This document shows positions 16,639 to 25,336 of a stretch of DNA of 64,000 nucleotides, in pieces. Source of the DNA: Nitrospirota bacterium (GTDB lineage: Bacteria > Nitrospirota > Nitrospiria > SBBL01 > JAADHI01). Below the pieces are notes generated by a model. The model did not search any database, had not been told where the DNA came from, and saw only the letters and a list, made by a program, of their open reading frames with translations. The DNA lies in assembly GCA_029261135.1 (NCBI GenBank), contig JAJDBX010000047.1:1-64000 (forward strand), given 5' to 3'. Positions within the stretch are counted from its first letter, which is position 1, and every line of letters begins with the position of its first letter. The translations under genes and the position numbers were made by a program.

Positions 16639-19600
16639 ATGAAAATTTTCCTCGGCCCTTTTCACCCACATCTTGAAAAAGCCCTCGCCGAAGAAATTCA
16701 ACACATCAAAGAGAAGAATCCGCTCACGCCCCTACTGGTGCTGGTTCCCTCGGATGCGCTAAAACAGCACCTGACAAAGCTGCTCACCCTGGATCATCAG
16801 CTCAACTTATTGCACTTTTCAATCATCACCTTTCATCAGCTTTCAAATATGCTTTATGAAGAAAAATATGGGGAGAATATCCTCCCCTTCCAAAATGAGC
16901 ACTTTTTCGAGGAAATGCTTCGACATCTCCTACACCCCACATCTACTTCAACTGACTATTTTTCTAGATTTAACGATACGGATCATGGATCAGAGGCCCT
17001 TTGGAGCACAATACGCGATTTAAAAGATGGCCTTGTTGACGCTTATATTTTGTTAGAGGCTTTAAAAGAAGGGCATTTTGAAAAGAGGGCGATCAAAAAC
17101 GAACTGCCTCACCTGTTTACCCTGTATCAACAGATCAAAACCCTTTGTCAAAAAAACGATATTTTCGATTATGGTGATCTCACCGTCCGTGCAAGTACAA
17201 TCGTCAAAACCTCGGACACCCTCAAAGCGTTCGGCAGGATTTTATACTATGGATTTTATGATCTGACACAAATCCAAATCGATTTTTTTCACGAAGTCAC
17301 CCGGCACTACCCCAGCACCTTATTTTTCCCCCTCATACAAAAACATCCGGGCTGGACGTTTTCTGAGCGGTTTTTTGAGCAATATGTCGAGGGCTGGGTG
17401 ACCGATTCCAGCCAAATCATCGACTTAACTGAGAAACCCGCTTCAGCTCAGCCATTCAGACATCTCGATCTTTTCACAGAAACAGCACCCCTTAACACAG
17501 AGGCTAGCCTTTCTTGCACAATTTTTAATTGTTATGACAAGAACGATGAAATACTGACCGTCGCAAAAGAGATCGTCAGACTCGTCAGCGATGAAAGCGT
17601 TTCCTTTTCTGAAATAGGTATTGTCACGAGGGACAGCACCCCCTATCAGACAGCCATGAAAAATATCTTTTCAAAACATCTCATCCCTATCACCACGCCC
17701 TATGAAGAAACACTCATACAATACCCTAAGGTAAAATCTGTATTTCTCATGACAAAGCTCCTTGGAGATAACTTCCCCCGCGCAACGGTAATTGAGCTTG
17801 TCACTTCACCCTATTTTGAAACAACAGTTTTTGGTACAAAGAAGAGCACTGCACAACCCTATCTCTGGGATGGACTCACAAGGAATGCGAAAGTCACCCA
17901 GGGCATTACGGCCTGGGAACGACTAAGACAGTACAAACCCAAAGGCACACCTAAGCCAAGCGACCTCAAGATTATCCGCGAGCAAGCACAACTGCTTTTT
18001 GAAATTGTTTCAATTTTGTATCAAGATTTAAATCAACTACCTCAATCCGCTTCTTGGTCATTTTATGCAAAGCAATGGCAAAACCTGCTTGTAAAAACCC
18101 TCGGACTTCCCTCGGACAAAATGGAAGAACCTCTTTTAACAGACGAAGCACAGATCCATAACAGCATCCTCGATATCCTGCAAAATTTAGCCGAGCTCGA
18201 CCGCGTCGCCGATTCGGTTTCTCACGAGACCTTTATCCAAACCCTCCAAAAATGGCTCCTAAAAAGCGGACTTTTAGTCAAAGAAGGAAATCACTCCGGC
18301 ATTTCAGTGATGAATATCATGCAGGCACGAGGCATCCCCTTCAAATTCCTGTTCATTCTGGGTTTAAACGAAGGACACTTTCCCAGGAGTATCCGAGAAG
18401 ACCCTTTTTTACAAGATACACATCGACATGTATTAGAAAGCGATCTCGGATTTAAAATTGGAGAAAAACTCGCAGGCTACGATGAAGAACGCCTCCTCTT
18501 CACCCTTCTGGTGGGTGCAGCGGAAAAACGAATTTACGCGATTTATCATCGTATCGATTCTATGGGCAAGCCCGCTTCACCCTCTTGGTATTTGGACGAA
18601 CTCCGCCACGTCTTTACCGGTGTAAATGAGGCGAAATTCAATGAGATCACGATTCCGCGTGGCTTGATTGACAGAAAATCCGTCACGCCTTTTCATCGCG
18701 CGGATCTCCTTTTGCCTTTTGAACTCGCAATTCGTGAGAACCTCACGTCACAACAATTAAATGACACGCTCCTGAAACAGCTTCCTTTTTCACCCGAACT
18801 TTACAAACATGGCCGCAAGGCATTAATGTCTCAGGAGACAAAAGGGCCACTCACACCCTATGATGGTCTCATTCACAATGTAACTTTAGACTGGAAAAAA
18901 ATATGCGATAAGGGCATTTCACCCACCCGTCTTGAGCGTTATGCGAGATGCCCTTATCAGTTCTTCAGCACCCAATTCTTAAACTTGACTCCGCAAGAAA
19001 TCCCGGAAGAGGAAACACAAGTACTCGCATCAGATATGGGACAACTGATTCATAACATCCTCCATCTCTTTTATGCGGGCCTCTTGAAATCAGGATATTT
19101 CAGCAATCCTTCAAAAAGACGGAATGTGGATCACCATTTTAAACTCGTCAGCAACGAAGTCTTCAAAATGCACGAAATCGAAAATATCATTCAATATCCC
19201 CTCTACTGGGAGGAGTTCAAAAAGCAAATCACAACCATGCTTTATGAAGTCATTCAAATGGACCTGGCGCACCTGTCAGAATCAGGATACCGCCCTAAAG
19301 GATTTGAAGTCTCCTGTCGTCAAATACTCGAGGAAGATTGGCCAGAAATGTGGGGCATTATCGACCGGATTGATGTTCAAGATGAAACAGGTCAAGTTCG
19401 GGTGATTGATTACAAAACCACTTTACGACAATCACCCCAAGCCCTCGAAAAAAATCTCCTGACTTCAGCGCTCCGGGGTTTACGTTTGCAGGCCCCCATC
19501 TATCTTCGACTGGCCGATTCCGATAGTAAAGCGGGTGCGAAAGAAGAGCATCAAAGCGAATCGGTCTTTTATCACATCGCCCCAAACTGGCCGGATGGCC

Positions 19601-19875
19601 CCTTGGTCATTTCAAAATTCGCTCAAGCATATTGGTTGGGTGAAACAGGGGAACAACTAAAAAAAACCATCACAAGCCTTCTCAAAGGGATAGAAACGGG
19701 ACGATTTTTTATGAATCCGGGGGATCATTGTAACTACTGTGATGTGCGTGCAAGCTGCCGATTAAACCACATCCCATCATGGAATCGGCTTCAAGGCGAT
19801 CCCCTATTTGAAGAACACGCTTTAATGCAAAAAAAGAAGCCAACACGGCCTTTAAAAAAAGGCAAGGCATCGTGA
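16639..19875 (+). CDS. addB: AddB-like helicase/nuclease subunit
   Basis: A 1078-residue protein of the AddB/RecC-like group. It has no recognisable Walker A at the N-terminus (FLGPFHPHLEKALAEE), so the helicase part is probably structural. A PD-(D/E)XK nuclease core lies near the C-terminus: GIIDRIDV and VRVIDYKTT (about residues 910-935). Four cysteines (Cys771 in RCPYQF; Cys1031, 1034 and 1040 in CNYCDVRASC) match the 4Fe-4S staple of AddB nucleases. The GTG start of the next gene overlaps its stop by 4 bases. With AddA it should process double-strand DNA ends for recombination. Confidence 0.88.
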   Translation: MKIFLGPFHPHLEKALAEEIQHIKEKNPLTPLLVLVPSDALKQHLTKLLTLDHQLNLLHFSIITFHQLSNMLYEEKYGENILPFQNEHFFEEMLRHLLHPTSTSTDYFSRFNDTDHGSEALWSTIRDLKDGLVDAYILLEALKEGHFEKRAIKNELPHLFTLYQQIKTLCQKNDIFDYGDLTVRASTIVKTSDTLKAFGRILYYGFYDLTQIQIDFFHEVTRHYPSTLFFPLIQKHPGWTFSERFFEQYVEGWVTDSSQIIDLTEKPASAQPFRHLDLFTETAPLNTEASLSCTIFNCYDKNDEILTVAKEIVRLVSDESVSFSEIGIVTRDSTPYQTAMKNIFSKHLIPITTPYEETLIQYPKVKSVFLMTKLLGDNFPRATVIELVTSPYFETTVFGTKKSTAQPYLWDGLTRNAKVTQGITAWERLRQYKPKGTPKPSDLKIIREQAQLLFEIVSILYQDLNQLPQSASWSFYAKQWQNLLVKTLGLPSDKMEEPLLTDEAQIHNSILDILQNLAELDRVADSVSHETFIQTLQKWLLKSGLLVKEGNHSGISVMNIMQARGIPFKFLFILGLNEGHFPRSIREDPFLQDTHRHVLESDLGFKIGEKLAGYDEERLLFTLLVGAAEKRIYAIYHRIDSMGKPASPSWYLDELRHVFTGVNEAKFNEITIPRGLIDRKSVTPFHRADLLLPFELAIRENLTSQQLNDTLLKQLPFSPELYKHGRKALMSQETKGPLTPYDGLIHNVTLDWKKICDKGISPTRLERYARCPYQFFSTQFLNLTPQEIPEEETQVLASDMGQLIHNILHLFYAGLLKSGYFSNPSKRRNVDHHFKLVSNEVFKMHEIENIIQYPLYWEEFKKQITTMLYEVIQMDLAHLSESGYRPKGFEVSCRQILEEDWPEMWGIIDRIDVQDETGQVRVIDYKTTLRQSPQALEKNLLTSALRGLRLQAPIYLRLADSDSKAGAKEEHQSESVFYHIAPNWPDGPLVISKFAQAYWLGETGEQLKKTITSLLKGIETGRFFMNPGDHCNYCDVRASCRLNHIPSWNRLQGDPLFEEHALMQKKKPTRPLKKGKAS

Positions 19876-22800
19876 AATTTATTCCTTTAGATCAAATAGA
19901 TCGCAAGATCGCAGCGACGACATTTGATCAAAATATCATCGTCACCGCCGGTGCGGGCACCGGGAAGACCACTCTGCTCATCAACCGACTCATCCACCTA
20001 CTCATGCGGGAGCACGAATCGATTCAAATTGATCAAATCATTGCCCTCACCTTCACCAATAAGTCCGCCACTGAAATGCAATATCGGCTCAGAGAAACAC
20101 TTACAGCATTGATCTCCTCAGATGAAAATACCGAAAGAGTGTCAGATCTTATCCAAAGATACAAACTGAATAAAGAGACCATCGACAATCGATCCAAAGC
20201 GGCCATTCGCCTTTTAGAGCGAAGTGGGATCGGTACCATCCATCATTTTGCAACAACACTTCTGCGCCTTTACCCCATTGAAGCCGGGGTGACACCCCAA
20301 TTTCAAATTGATGAAACAGGAGGAGAGACAGATAATTTATTTGAAGAGATCTGGAGAAAGTGGCTACAGACAGAACTTCAGTTGGATAACCCTAGAAAAA
20401 ATTTGTGGAAAACAGTCCTTGCACAGCTAGACTTATCCGGCCTTGAAGAAACGGCAAAAGTGCTCAGTTCAGAAAGCATCTCCTTTGCGTCTTTAATCCA
20501 AGAAAAGAATACAACACTGCCTTTGCCCATCCGACACTGGCTTCAATCTCTCAAAGAAGAAACAAGCGCGCTTTTAAATGAACATCCAGAAACACGCTTA
20601 ATTGAACGGATGCTCGCCACCGCACTGCATGTCTTTCAAGAACCCCTTAAAAAAGGGGCCTCTGATCATGCGCCGCTTGAGAATGAAGAGGAAGAACTCG
20701 CCCGTAGCACACCGACAAAAGTGAAAGGATGGGAAGTCGGTGAATTTAAATCGGCAAAAAAACTGATCAGAATTGCACAACAACTGCTCCACATCAACGC
20801 AACAGGATTACAGGATCTGATTCAACTCCTAAACCCTTTTGTCATTCTATTTCGAAAAGAAACCGACAAACGCGATCTGATTTCTTTTGATGACCTGCTC
20901 ATTAAAACAAGAAACCTTCTCCGGGATTATCCCGATGTGCGCGAAGTGCTTAAACAACGTTATCACGCCATCCTCATCGACGAGTTTCAAGATACCGATC
21001 CCTTACAATATGAAATCTTGCTCTTCCTCGCAGAGCAAACAAAAACAAGCGCGCTCAATTGGCGTGAGGTCAAACTTTCGCCCGGAAAACTTTTTGTGGT
21101 GGGCGATCCAAAACAGTCGATCTACGGATTTCGTCAAGCCGATATTGAAGCCTATCATCACGTACAAAAGATGATTCTTGCCCAAAATGGCATCGCCTGT
21201 ACTCTCAGAACAAACTTTCGAAGCCATGATAAAATACTGAATGTCGTCAACACCCTTTGCCAAGAACTGATTCTTCCCAAAGGAGGGTTGCAAGCCCCCT
21301 ACATTCCGATTCACCCAGCTGGGATCAAAGATAAGTCCAATGAAGTGGAACAGAGCACACTTCCCTTTCGTCAGGTCTCCTTCAGATCAATCGATAATGA
21401 GAATTTGAGGCTCAATGCAGAACAAGGCAAGAAAATGGAAGGAGAAGCCATCGCAGAATGGTTATGCGACAGCGTCCTAGGGAAAGCAATGATCTTAGAT
21501 TCCGAGGGAAAAACCAAGACGGTCAAGCCAGGAGATGTGGCCATTTTAACGCGATCCCTGACGGGCATACATCACACCCTCGAAGCCCTGAGACGTGCAG
21601 GGATAAAATATTTTGTTGAAGGGGAAAAGCATTTCTATCAAAACCAGGAAGTGATCGATGCCATCAATCTACTCCGCATCATCGTTGATCCCAATGACCG
21701 TATTGCCTTGGTGGGTGTCCTGCGCTCCCCTATTGGCGGACTCAGTGATGAAACGATTTATACACTCTATCAAAAAAATAAGCTAAATTATCAAATCTCC
21801 TATGAGGGGTTAACCTCCCCCCTTCAAGAACTTTATCGTTTATTGTCACGGCTGCATCACAGCGTCTTCAAACTACCGGTCGGAGAAGCCGTCGCACGAA
21901 TTTTTGAAGAGACTCCCCTGACCCTTTTGGCTTCTGCTGCAATCAAGGGGGAACAGGCGATAGCCAATATCGAAAAAATACGGCACCTGGCAGAACAACT
22001 GGGCGAAAATGGAGAGACCGGTTTTCGTGAAATTGTCGATAATTTTGAAAAAAAGAGACGTGAAGAAATGAATGAGACAGAAAGCCCTCTGGCGGAAGAG
22101 GGTGTCGATGCCGTAAAAGTATTCAGCATCCATAAATCTAAAGGTCTGGAATTTCCTCTGGTGATCTTGGCCGGATGTCAGAGTGGATCTGCCCCGAAAG
22201 AACGAGAGGCCGTAAAAGTCCGGCATGACTGGTCCACTGATTTAGGCGGCCTTCGTGTTAGAAAAATGAGGGATCTCAATTCTATATTTCTCGCCGAAAA
22301 AGAACGTTTGCGTGAAGAAGAAGAGGAAAAACGTATTTTGTATGTGGCCATGACACGGGCGAGAGAACACCTGATGATCTCTTCTGTACCAAAATCAAGG
22401 ATTCAAAACGGGAGCTTTCTGGCACAATTTCGAGAAGGCTTTGGAGAAACTCTATTTGAACGTTTAATGTCGCGCGAATCAGGGGAAATCTCTGTAGGAA
22501 ATAATGTCATTTCCAAAATAAACATCACCGAAGTAAAAGCGCATTATCTTTCACAAGCAAACAAAGAAAGCGATCTAGGAGATGAAGAATCCACCAAAGC
22601 CGCTAAAATATGGGAAAAGCGTCAGCAGGATTACGAAAAAATCACCAATCAGCCGATTTTCACAACCCCCTCTCAACGTAAAGCCTTCGACAATAAACCC
22701 ATGCCAGCCCTCAAGCTTAAAGACGGACAAAGGATATCTTTAAAAAAAGCGGCGTTCATCGGAAATCTCGCGCATCGTTTTTTAGAACGATGGGACTTTT

Positions 22801-23228
22801 CATCAGACCACACTCTCTATCGAAATCAACTTATCTCCTTTTTAAAGCAACAGTCATTTGTAGACGCCGCTTGTAGTCGAGAAGAGGCCAGTCAAGAACT
22901 CGAAACCATCTTCCAAACTTTCTTCCACTCCCCGCCCTATAATACGCTCACTCAAGCTGAGATCATCGGACGCGAAGTGCCGTTTATCATCCCCTGGGAA
23001 GGCCAAGTCATGAAAGGCGTCATTGATCTCATTTACAAAATCAAAGGCGACCTTTTCATTGCAGAATACAAAACAGACCGGATTAAAAAAGGTGAACTCT
23101 CAGAAGCCGCAAAAAAATACGGACACCAACTTCACATCTACCCCGAAGCTGTTAAACGATCACTTAAAAAGGAAGTGAAAGGAATGCAGCTTATTTTTCT
23201 GAGGATCGGAGAATCACTCCAGTGTTAA
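19872..23228 (+). CDS. addA: AddA-like UvrD-family helicase with C-terminal nuclease
   Basis: A 1118-residue superfamily I helicase. Walker A is AGAGTGKTT (residues 26-34), motif Ia LTFTNKSATEM, Walker B ILIDEFQDTDPLQ, motif III VVGDPKQSIYGFRQAD, motif V SIHKSKGLEFPLVIL and motif VI LYVAMTRAREHLM. The C-terminal nuclease has MKGVIDLIYK and IAEYKTDR (about residues 1045-1070). It unwinds and trims double-strand ends together with the upstream AddB-like subunit; the 4-base overlap implies equal expression. RecBCD/AddAB-type pairs feed RecA. Confidence 0.93.
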   Translation: MKFIPLDQIDRKIAATTFDQNIIVTAGAGTGKTTLLINRLIHLLMREHESIQIDQIIALTFTNKSATEMQYRLRETLTALISSDENTERVSDLIQRYKLNKETIDNRSKAAIRLLERSGIGTIHHFATTLLRLYPIEAGVTPQFQIDETGGETDNLFEEIWRKWLQTELQLDNPRKNLWKTVLAQLDLSGLEETAKVLSSESISFASLIQEKNTTLPLPIRHWLQSLKEETSALLNEHPETRLIERMLATALHVFQEPLKKGASDHAPLENEEEELARSTPTKVKGWEVGEFKSAKKLIRIAQQLLHINATGLQDLIQLLNPFVILFRKETDKRDLISFDDLLIKTRNLLRDYPDVREVLKQRYHAILIDEFQDTDPLQYEILLFLAEQTKTSALNWREVKLSPGKLFVVGDPKQSIYGFRQADIEAYHHVQKMILAQNGIACTLRTNFRSHDKILNVVNTLCQELILPKGGLQAPYIPIHPAGIKDKSNEVEQSTLPFRQVSFRSIDNENLRLNAEQGKKMEGEAIAEWLCDSVLGKAMILDSEGKTKTVKPGDVAILTRSLTGIHHTLEALRRAGIKYFVEGEKHFYQNQEVIDAINLLRIIVDPNDRIALVGVLRSPIGGLSDETIYTLYQKNKLNYQISYEGLTSPLQELYRLLSRLHHSVFKLPVGEAVARIFEETPLTLLASAAIKGEQAIANIEKIRHLAEQLGENGETGFREIVDNFEKKRREEMNETESPLAEEGVDAVKVFSIHKSKGLEFPLVILAGCQSGSAPKEREAVKVRHDWSTDLGGLRVRKMRDLNSIFLAEKERLREEEEEKRILYVAMTRAREHLMISSVPKSRIQNGSFLAQFREGFGETLFERLMSRESGEISVGNNVISKINITEVKAHYLSQANKESDLGDEESTKAAKIWEKRQQDYEKITNQPIFTTPSQRKAFDNKPMPALKLKDGQRISLKKAAFIGNLAHRFLERWDFSSDHTLYRNQLISFLKQQSFVDAACSREEASQELETIFQTFFHSPPYNTLTQAEIIGREVPFIIPWEGQVMKGVIDLIYKIKGDLFIAEYKTDRIKKGELSEAAKKYGHQLHIYPEAVKRSLKKEVKGMQLIFLRIGESLQC

Positions 23229-23385
23229 TCCTCTCTGCGAATGCCAGGGAAAAATCCCCTCGTACTCCTATGGCAAAATGAGAAGGCACTCATAGCCACA
23301 TCCAGGTTTAAGAAAAAATTCTTAATATTCAGAAATTATGGAAGACCTGTTCTGAAGATGCAAGAGACGAGACCTGCCTGAGGAA

Positions 23386-23517
23386 ATGCATCAATTGGTT
23401 TACGGTCTGGCGAACACCGATCCAACCTATGGTGCAGCCGTCGTAAGGTTCGTCGAAATGAAATTAGAACAAAAACAGAAGCCACTTTTAAATACGACGG
23501 CTCAGTTTTCAAAATAG
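23386..23517 (+). other. Possible 43-codon ORF or gene remnant
   Basis: An ATG-initiated frame reads MHQLVYGLANTDPTYGAAV, then a Lys/Glu/Gln-rich tail ending QFSK. It lies in the 296-base gap between the convergent addA-like and der genes. The frame is open back to 23356 without a start, and no ribosome-binding site is evident. It could be a remnant of a longer gene. I recognise no family. Confidence 0.2.
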
Positions 23518-23524
23518 AACACCC

Positions 23525-24838
23525 CTACTTGCGTTTTCTCTCCCTTAGCTTAATTCGAATGGGCACACCCTGAAAACCAAACGCGCTACGAAACTTATTT
23601 TGGATATATCGGATATAATTTTCTTGAACGCCTTTTGGCGCATTGGTGAAGATGACAAAAATGGGTGGGGCTGTGCTCGTTTGAGTGATGTAATATAGAT
23701 GTACGGGTTTTCCTTTATAGGTTGATGGAGGATTATTTACTAGAAGTTTTTCAAAAAATCGATTCAAATCTCCTGTGGTGACACGGGTATTAAATGCTTC
23801 GTACACTTGATCAATTTTTTGAAAAAGGCGCGGAACGCCTTTTCGTTCAATCGCCGAAATATGCATGGTTTGCAAGTCACTCACAAAAGGAAAACGGCGC
23901 AGCAATTGCCGCTCAATCTCGTCTTGCCCACCCTCTTTTTTTTTGACCAAGTCTGATTTATTGACCAACAAAATCATGCCCCGTCCCGCATCAAGAATCA
24001 TACCGGCCAATTTCGTATCCTGCTCTGTAATGCCTTCGTCGCCATCCACCAACAAGAGTGCAATGGTTGCCCGTTTAATTGCGCTTTTTGCACGAGATAC
24101 ACTATATTGCTCGACACCCCAAACCACTTTCCCTCGTCTTCGAATCCCGGCAGTGTCTATAAATAGATACTCTTTTTTGTCATGCGTCACGAGGGCATCA
24201 ATAGTATCACGCGTCGTGCCCGCAATATCACTGGTTAAAAGCCGTTCTTCTTTTAAGATGGCATTAATCAGGGTCGATTTTCCCACATTCGGCCGCCCTA
24301 AGAGCACGACTGTCGGGCCCTCAAGCGGCGGTTCATCCTCAATCAGGATAAAGTGTTTCGCGAGAACATCCAAAAGATCAGACAAACCGATATTGTGTTC
24401 TGAAGAAATGGGATACAGCCTTGCACCAAGGGCATAAAATTCATCCAAACGATCTTGCCCCTTGCCTTCCGTTTTATTGATGACATGGTAGACCGGCTTT
24501 TCACATTTACGGAGTATTTCTTGAACGGCTTGATCGACCGGGGTCACCCCATCAAGCGCATCCAAAACAAACAGAATAACATCGGAGGAAGCAATGGCTT
24601 TTTCAGATTGCTCTTGTACTGCATCGGTAAATGCACCATCGACATTCGCCAACATTCCGCCGGTATCGACCAAAAGATATTCTCGGTTTTGATACTGGCA
24701 GAGGGCTTCATTCCGATCGCGCGTAATGCCGGGTTCATCTTGAACAATGGCCTTCCGTCGTCCAACGAGCTTATTAAACAGGGTCGATTTCCCCACATTG
24801 GGACGACCAATAATTGCAATAACGGGTCTTTTTTTCAT
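23525..24838 (-). CDS. der: Ribosome-assembly GTPase Der (EngA)
   Basis: A 437-residue GTPase with two tandem G domains and a C-terminal KH-like domain, required for 50S subunit maturation. The first G domain has GRPNVGKST (about residues 10-18), DTGGML and NKTE; the second has GRPNVGKST (about 181-189), DTAGIRRRGKV and NKSD. The G4 motif of domain 1 is NKTE instead of the usual NKXD, a conservative change. The C-terminus ends in basic RIKLRERKRK. It overlaps the upstream unknown gene by one base. Confidence 0.97.
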   Translation of the reverse strand: MKKRPVIAIIGRPNVGKSTLFNKLVGRRKAIVQDEPGITRDRNEALCQYQNREYLLVDTGGMLANVDGAFTDAVQEQSEKAIASSDVILFVLDALDGVTPVDQAVQEILRKCEKPVYHVINKTEGKGQDRLDEFYALGARLYPISSEHNIGLSDLLDVLAKHFILIEDEPPLEGPTVVLLGRPNVGKSTLINAILKEERLLTSDIAGTTRDTIDALVTHDKKEYLFIDTAGIRRRGKVVWGVEQYSVSRAKSAIKRATIALLLVDGDEGITEQDTKLAGMILDAGRGMILLVNKSDLVKKKEGGQDEIERQLLRRFPFVSDLQTMHISAIERKGVPRLFQKIDQVYEAFNTRVTTGDLNRFFEKLLVNNPPSTYKGKPVHLYYITQTSTAPPIFVIFTNAPKGVQENYIRYIQNKFRSAFGFQGVPIRIKLRERKRK

Positions 24839-25269
24839 TACCAGCGACTTCCTTTTGAGGCTTCTTCCTCAGCTTTATTTTTTGCCACAATCTCACGCCA
24901 AATTTCCGGCACCGATTCGTCTTCAAGCTTAACTCTAAAATTGCGTGTTGCCACAAAGGTCATGCCATGATAGAGGTTGATTTTATACTTACCTCGGCCA
25001 TAGTTTTTTTCGAGATAGGCCATCAATTTAGGCAGTTCAAAGATTTCTTTGAGCTCTTCCGTCGTCCGTTCTTCAAGTTCGTTAAAGATCACAATCATGC
25101 CTACTTTTTCTTCAATCAAGATCTTAATCGAGGCATCTGGAAAAATATCCACATATTTTTCGCGCATCACCGATAACTCAGGTGCACCGCTTGAAGCAGT
25201 ACGCCGGATCTTTCGGACGTACTCTTTAAACATCTCCCAAAGCCAGCCTTTCATGGGAATTTCTTCCAT
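24838..25269 (-). CDS. Unknown 143-residue protein upstream of der
   Basis: A soluble, charged 143-residue protein that I do not recognise. It reads as alpha/beta: SIKILIEEKVGMIVIFNE suggests paired strands, and a conserved-looking block NYGRGKYKINLYHGMTFVATRNFRVK lies at about residues 87-112. The ATG at 25269 follows AGGGAG at good spacing and is preferred over Met6. Its stop overlaps the der start by one base, so the two are co-translated. The tight coupling to der makes a role in ribosome assembly or RNA handling conceivable, but nothing in the sequence proves it. Confidence 0.7.
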   Translation of the reverse strand: MEEIPMKGWLWEMFKEYVRKIRRTASSGAPELSVMREKYVDIFPDASIKILIEEKVGMIVIFNELEERTTEELKEIFELPKLMAYLEKNYGRGKYKINLYHGMTFVATRNFRVKLEDESVPEIWREIVAKNKAEEEASKGSRW

Positions 25270-25336
25270 TTCATTTCTCCCTAATAGAATTGTTTTTCAG
25301 CTTCCCCTTTTAATAAAAAGGGAGCGATTAAACCGT

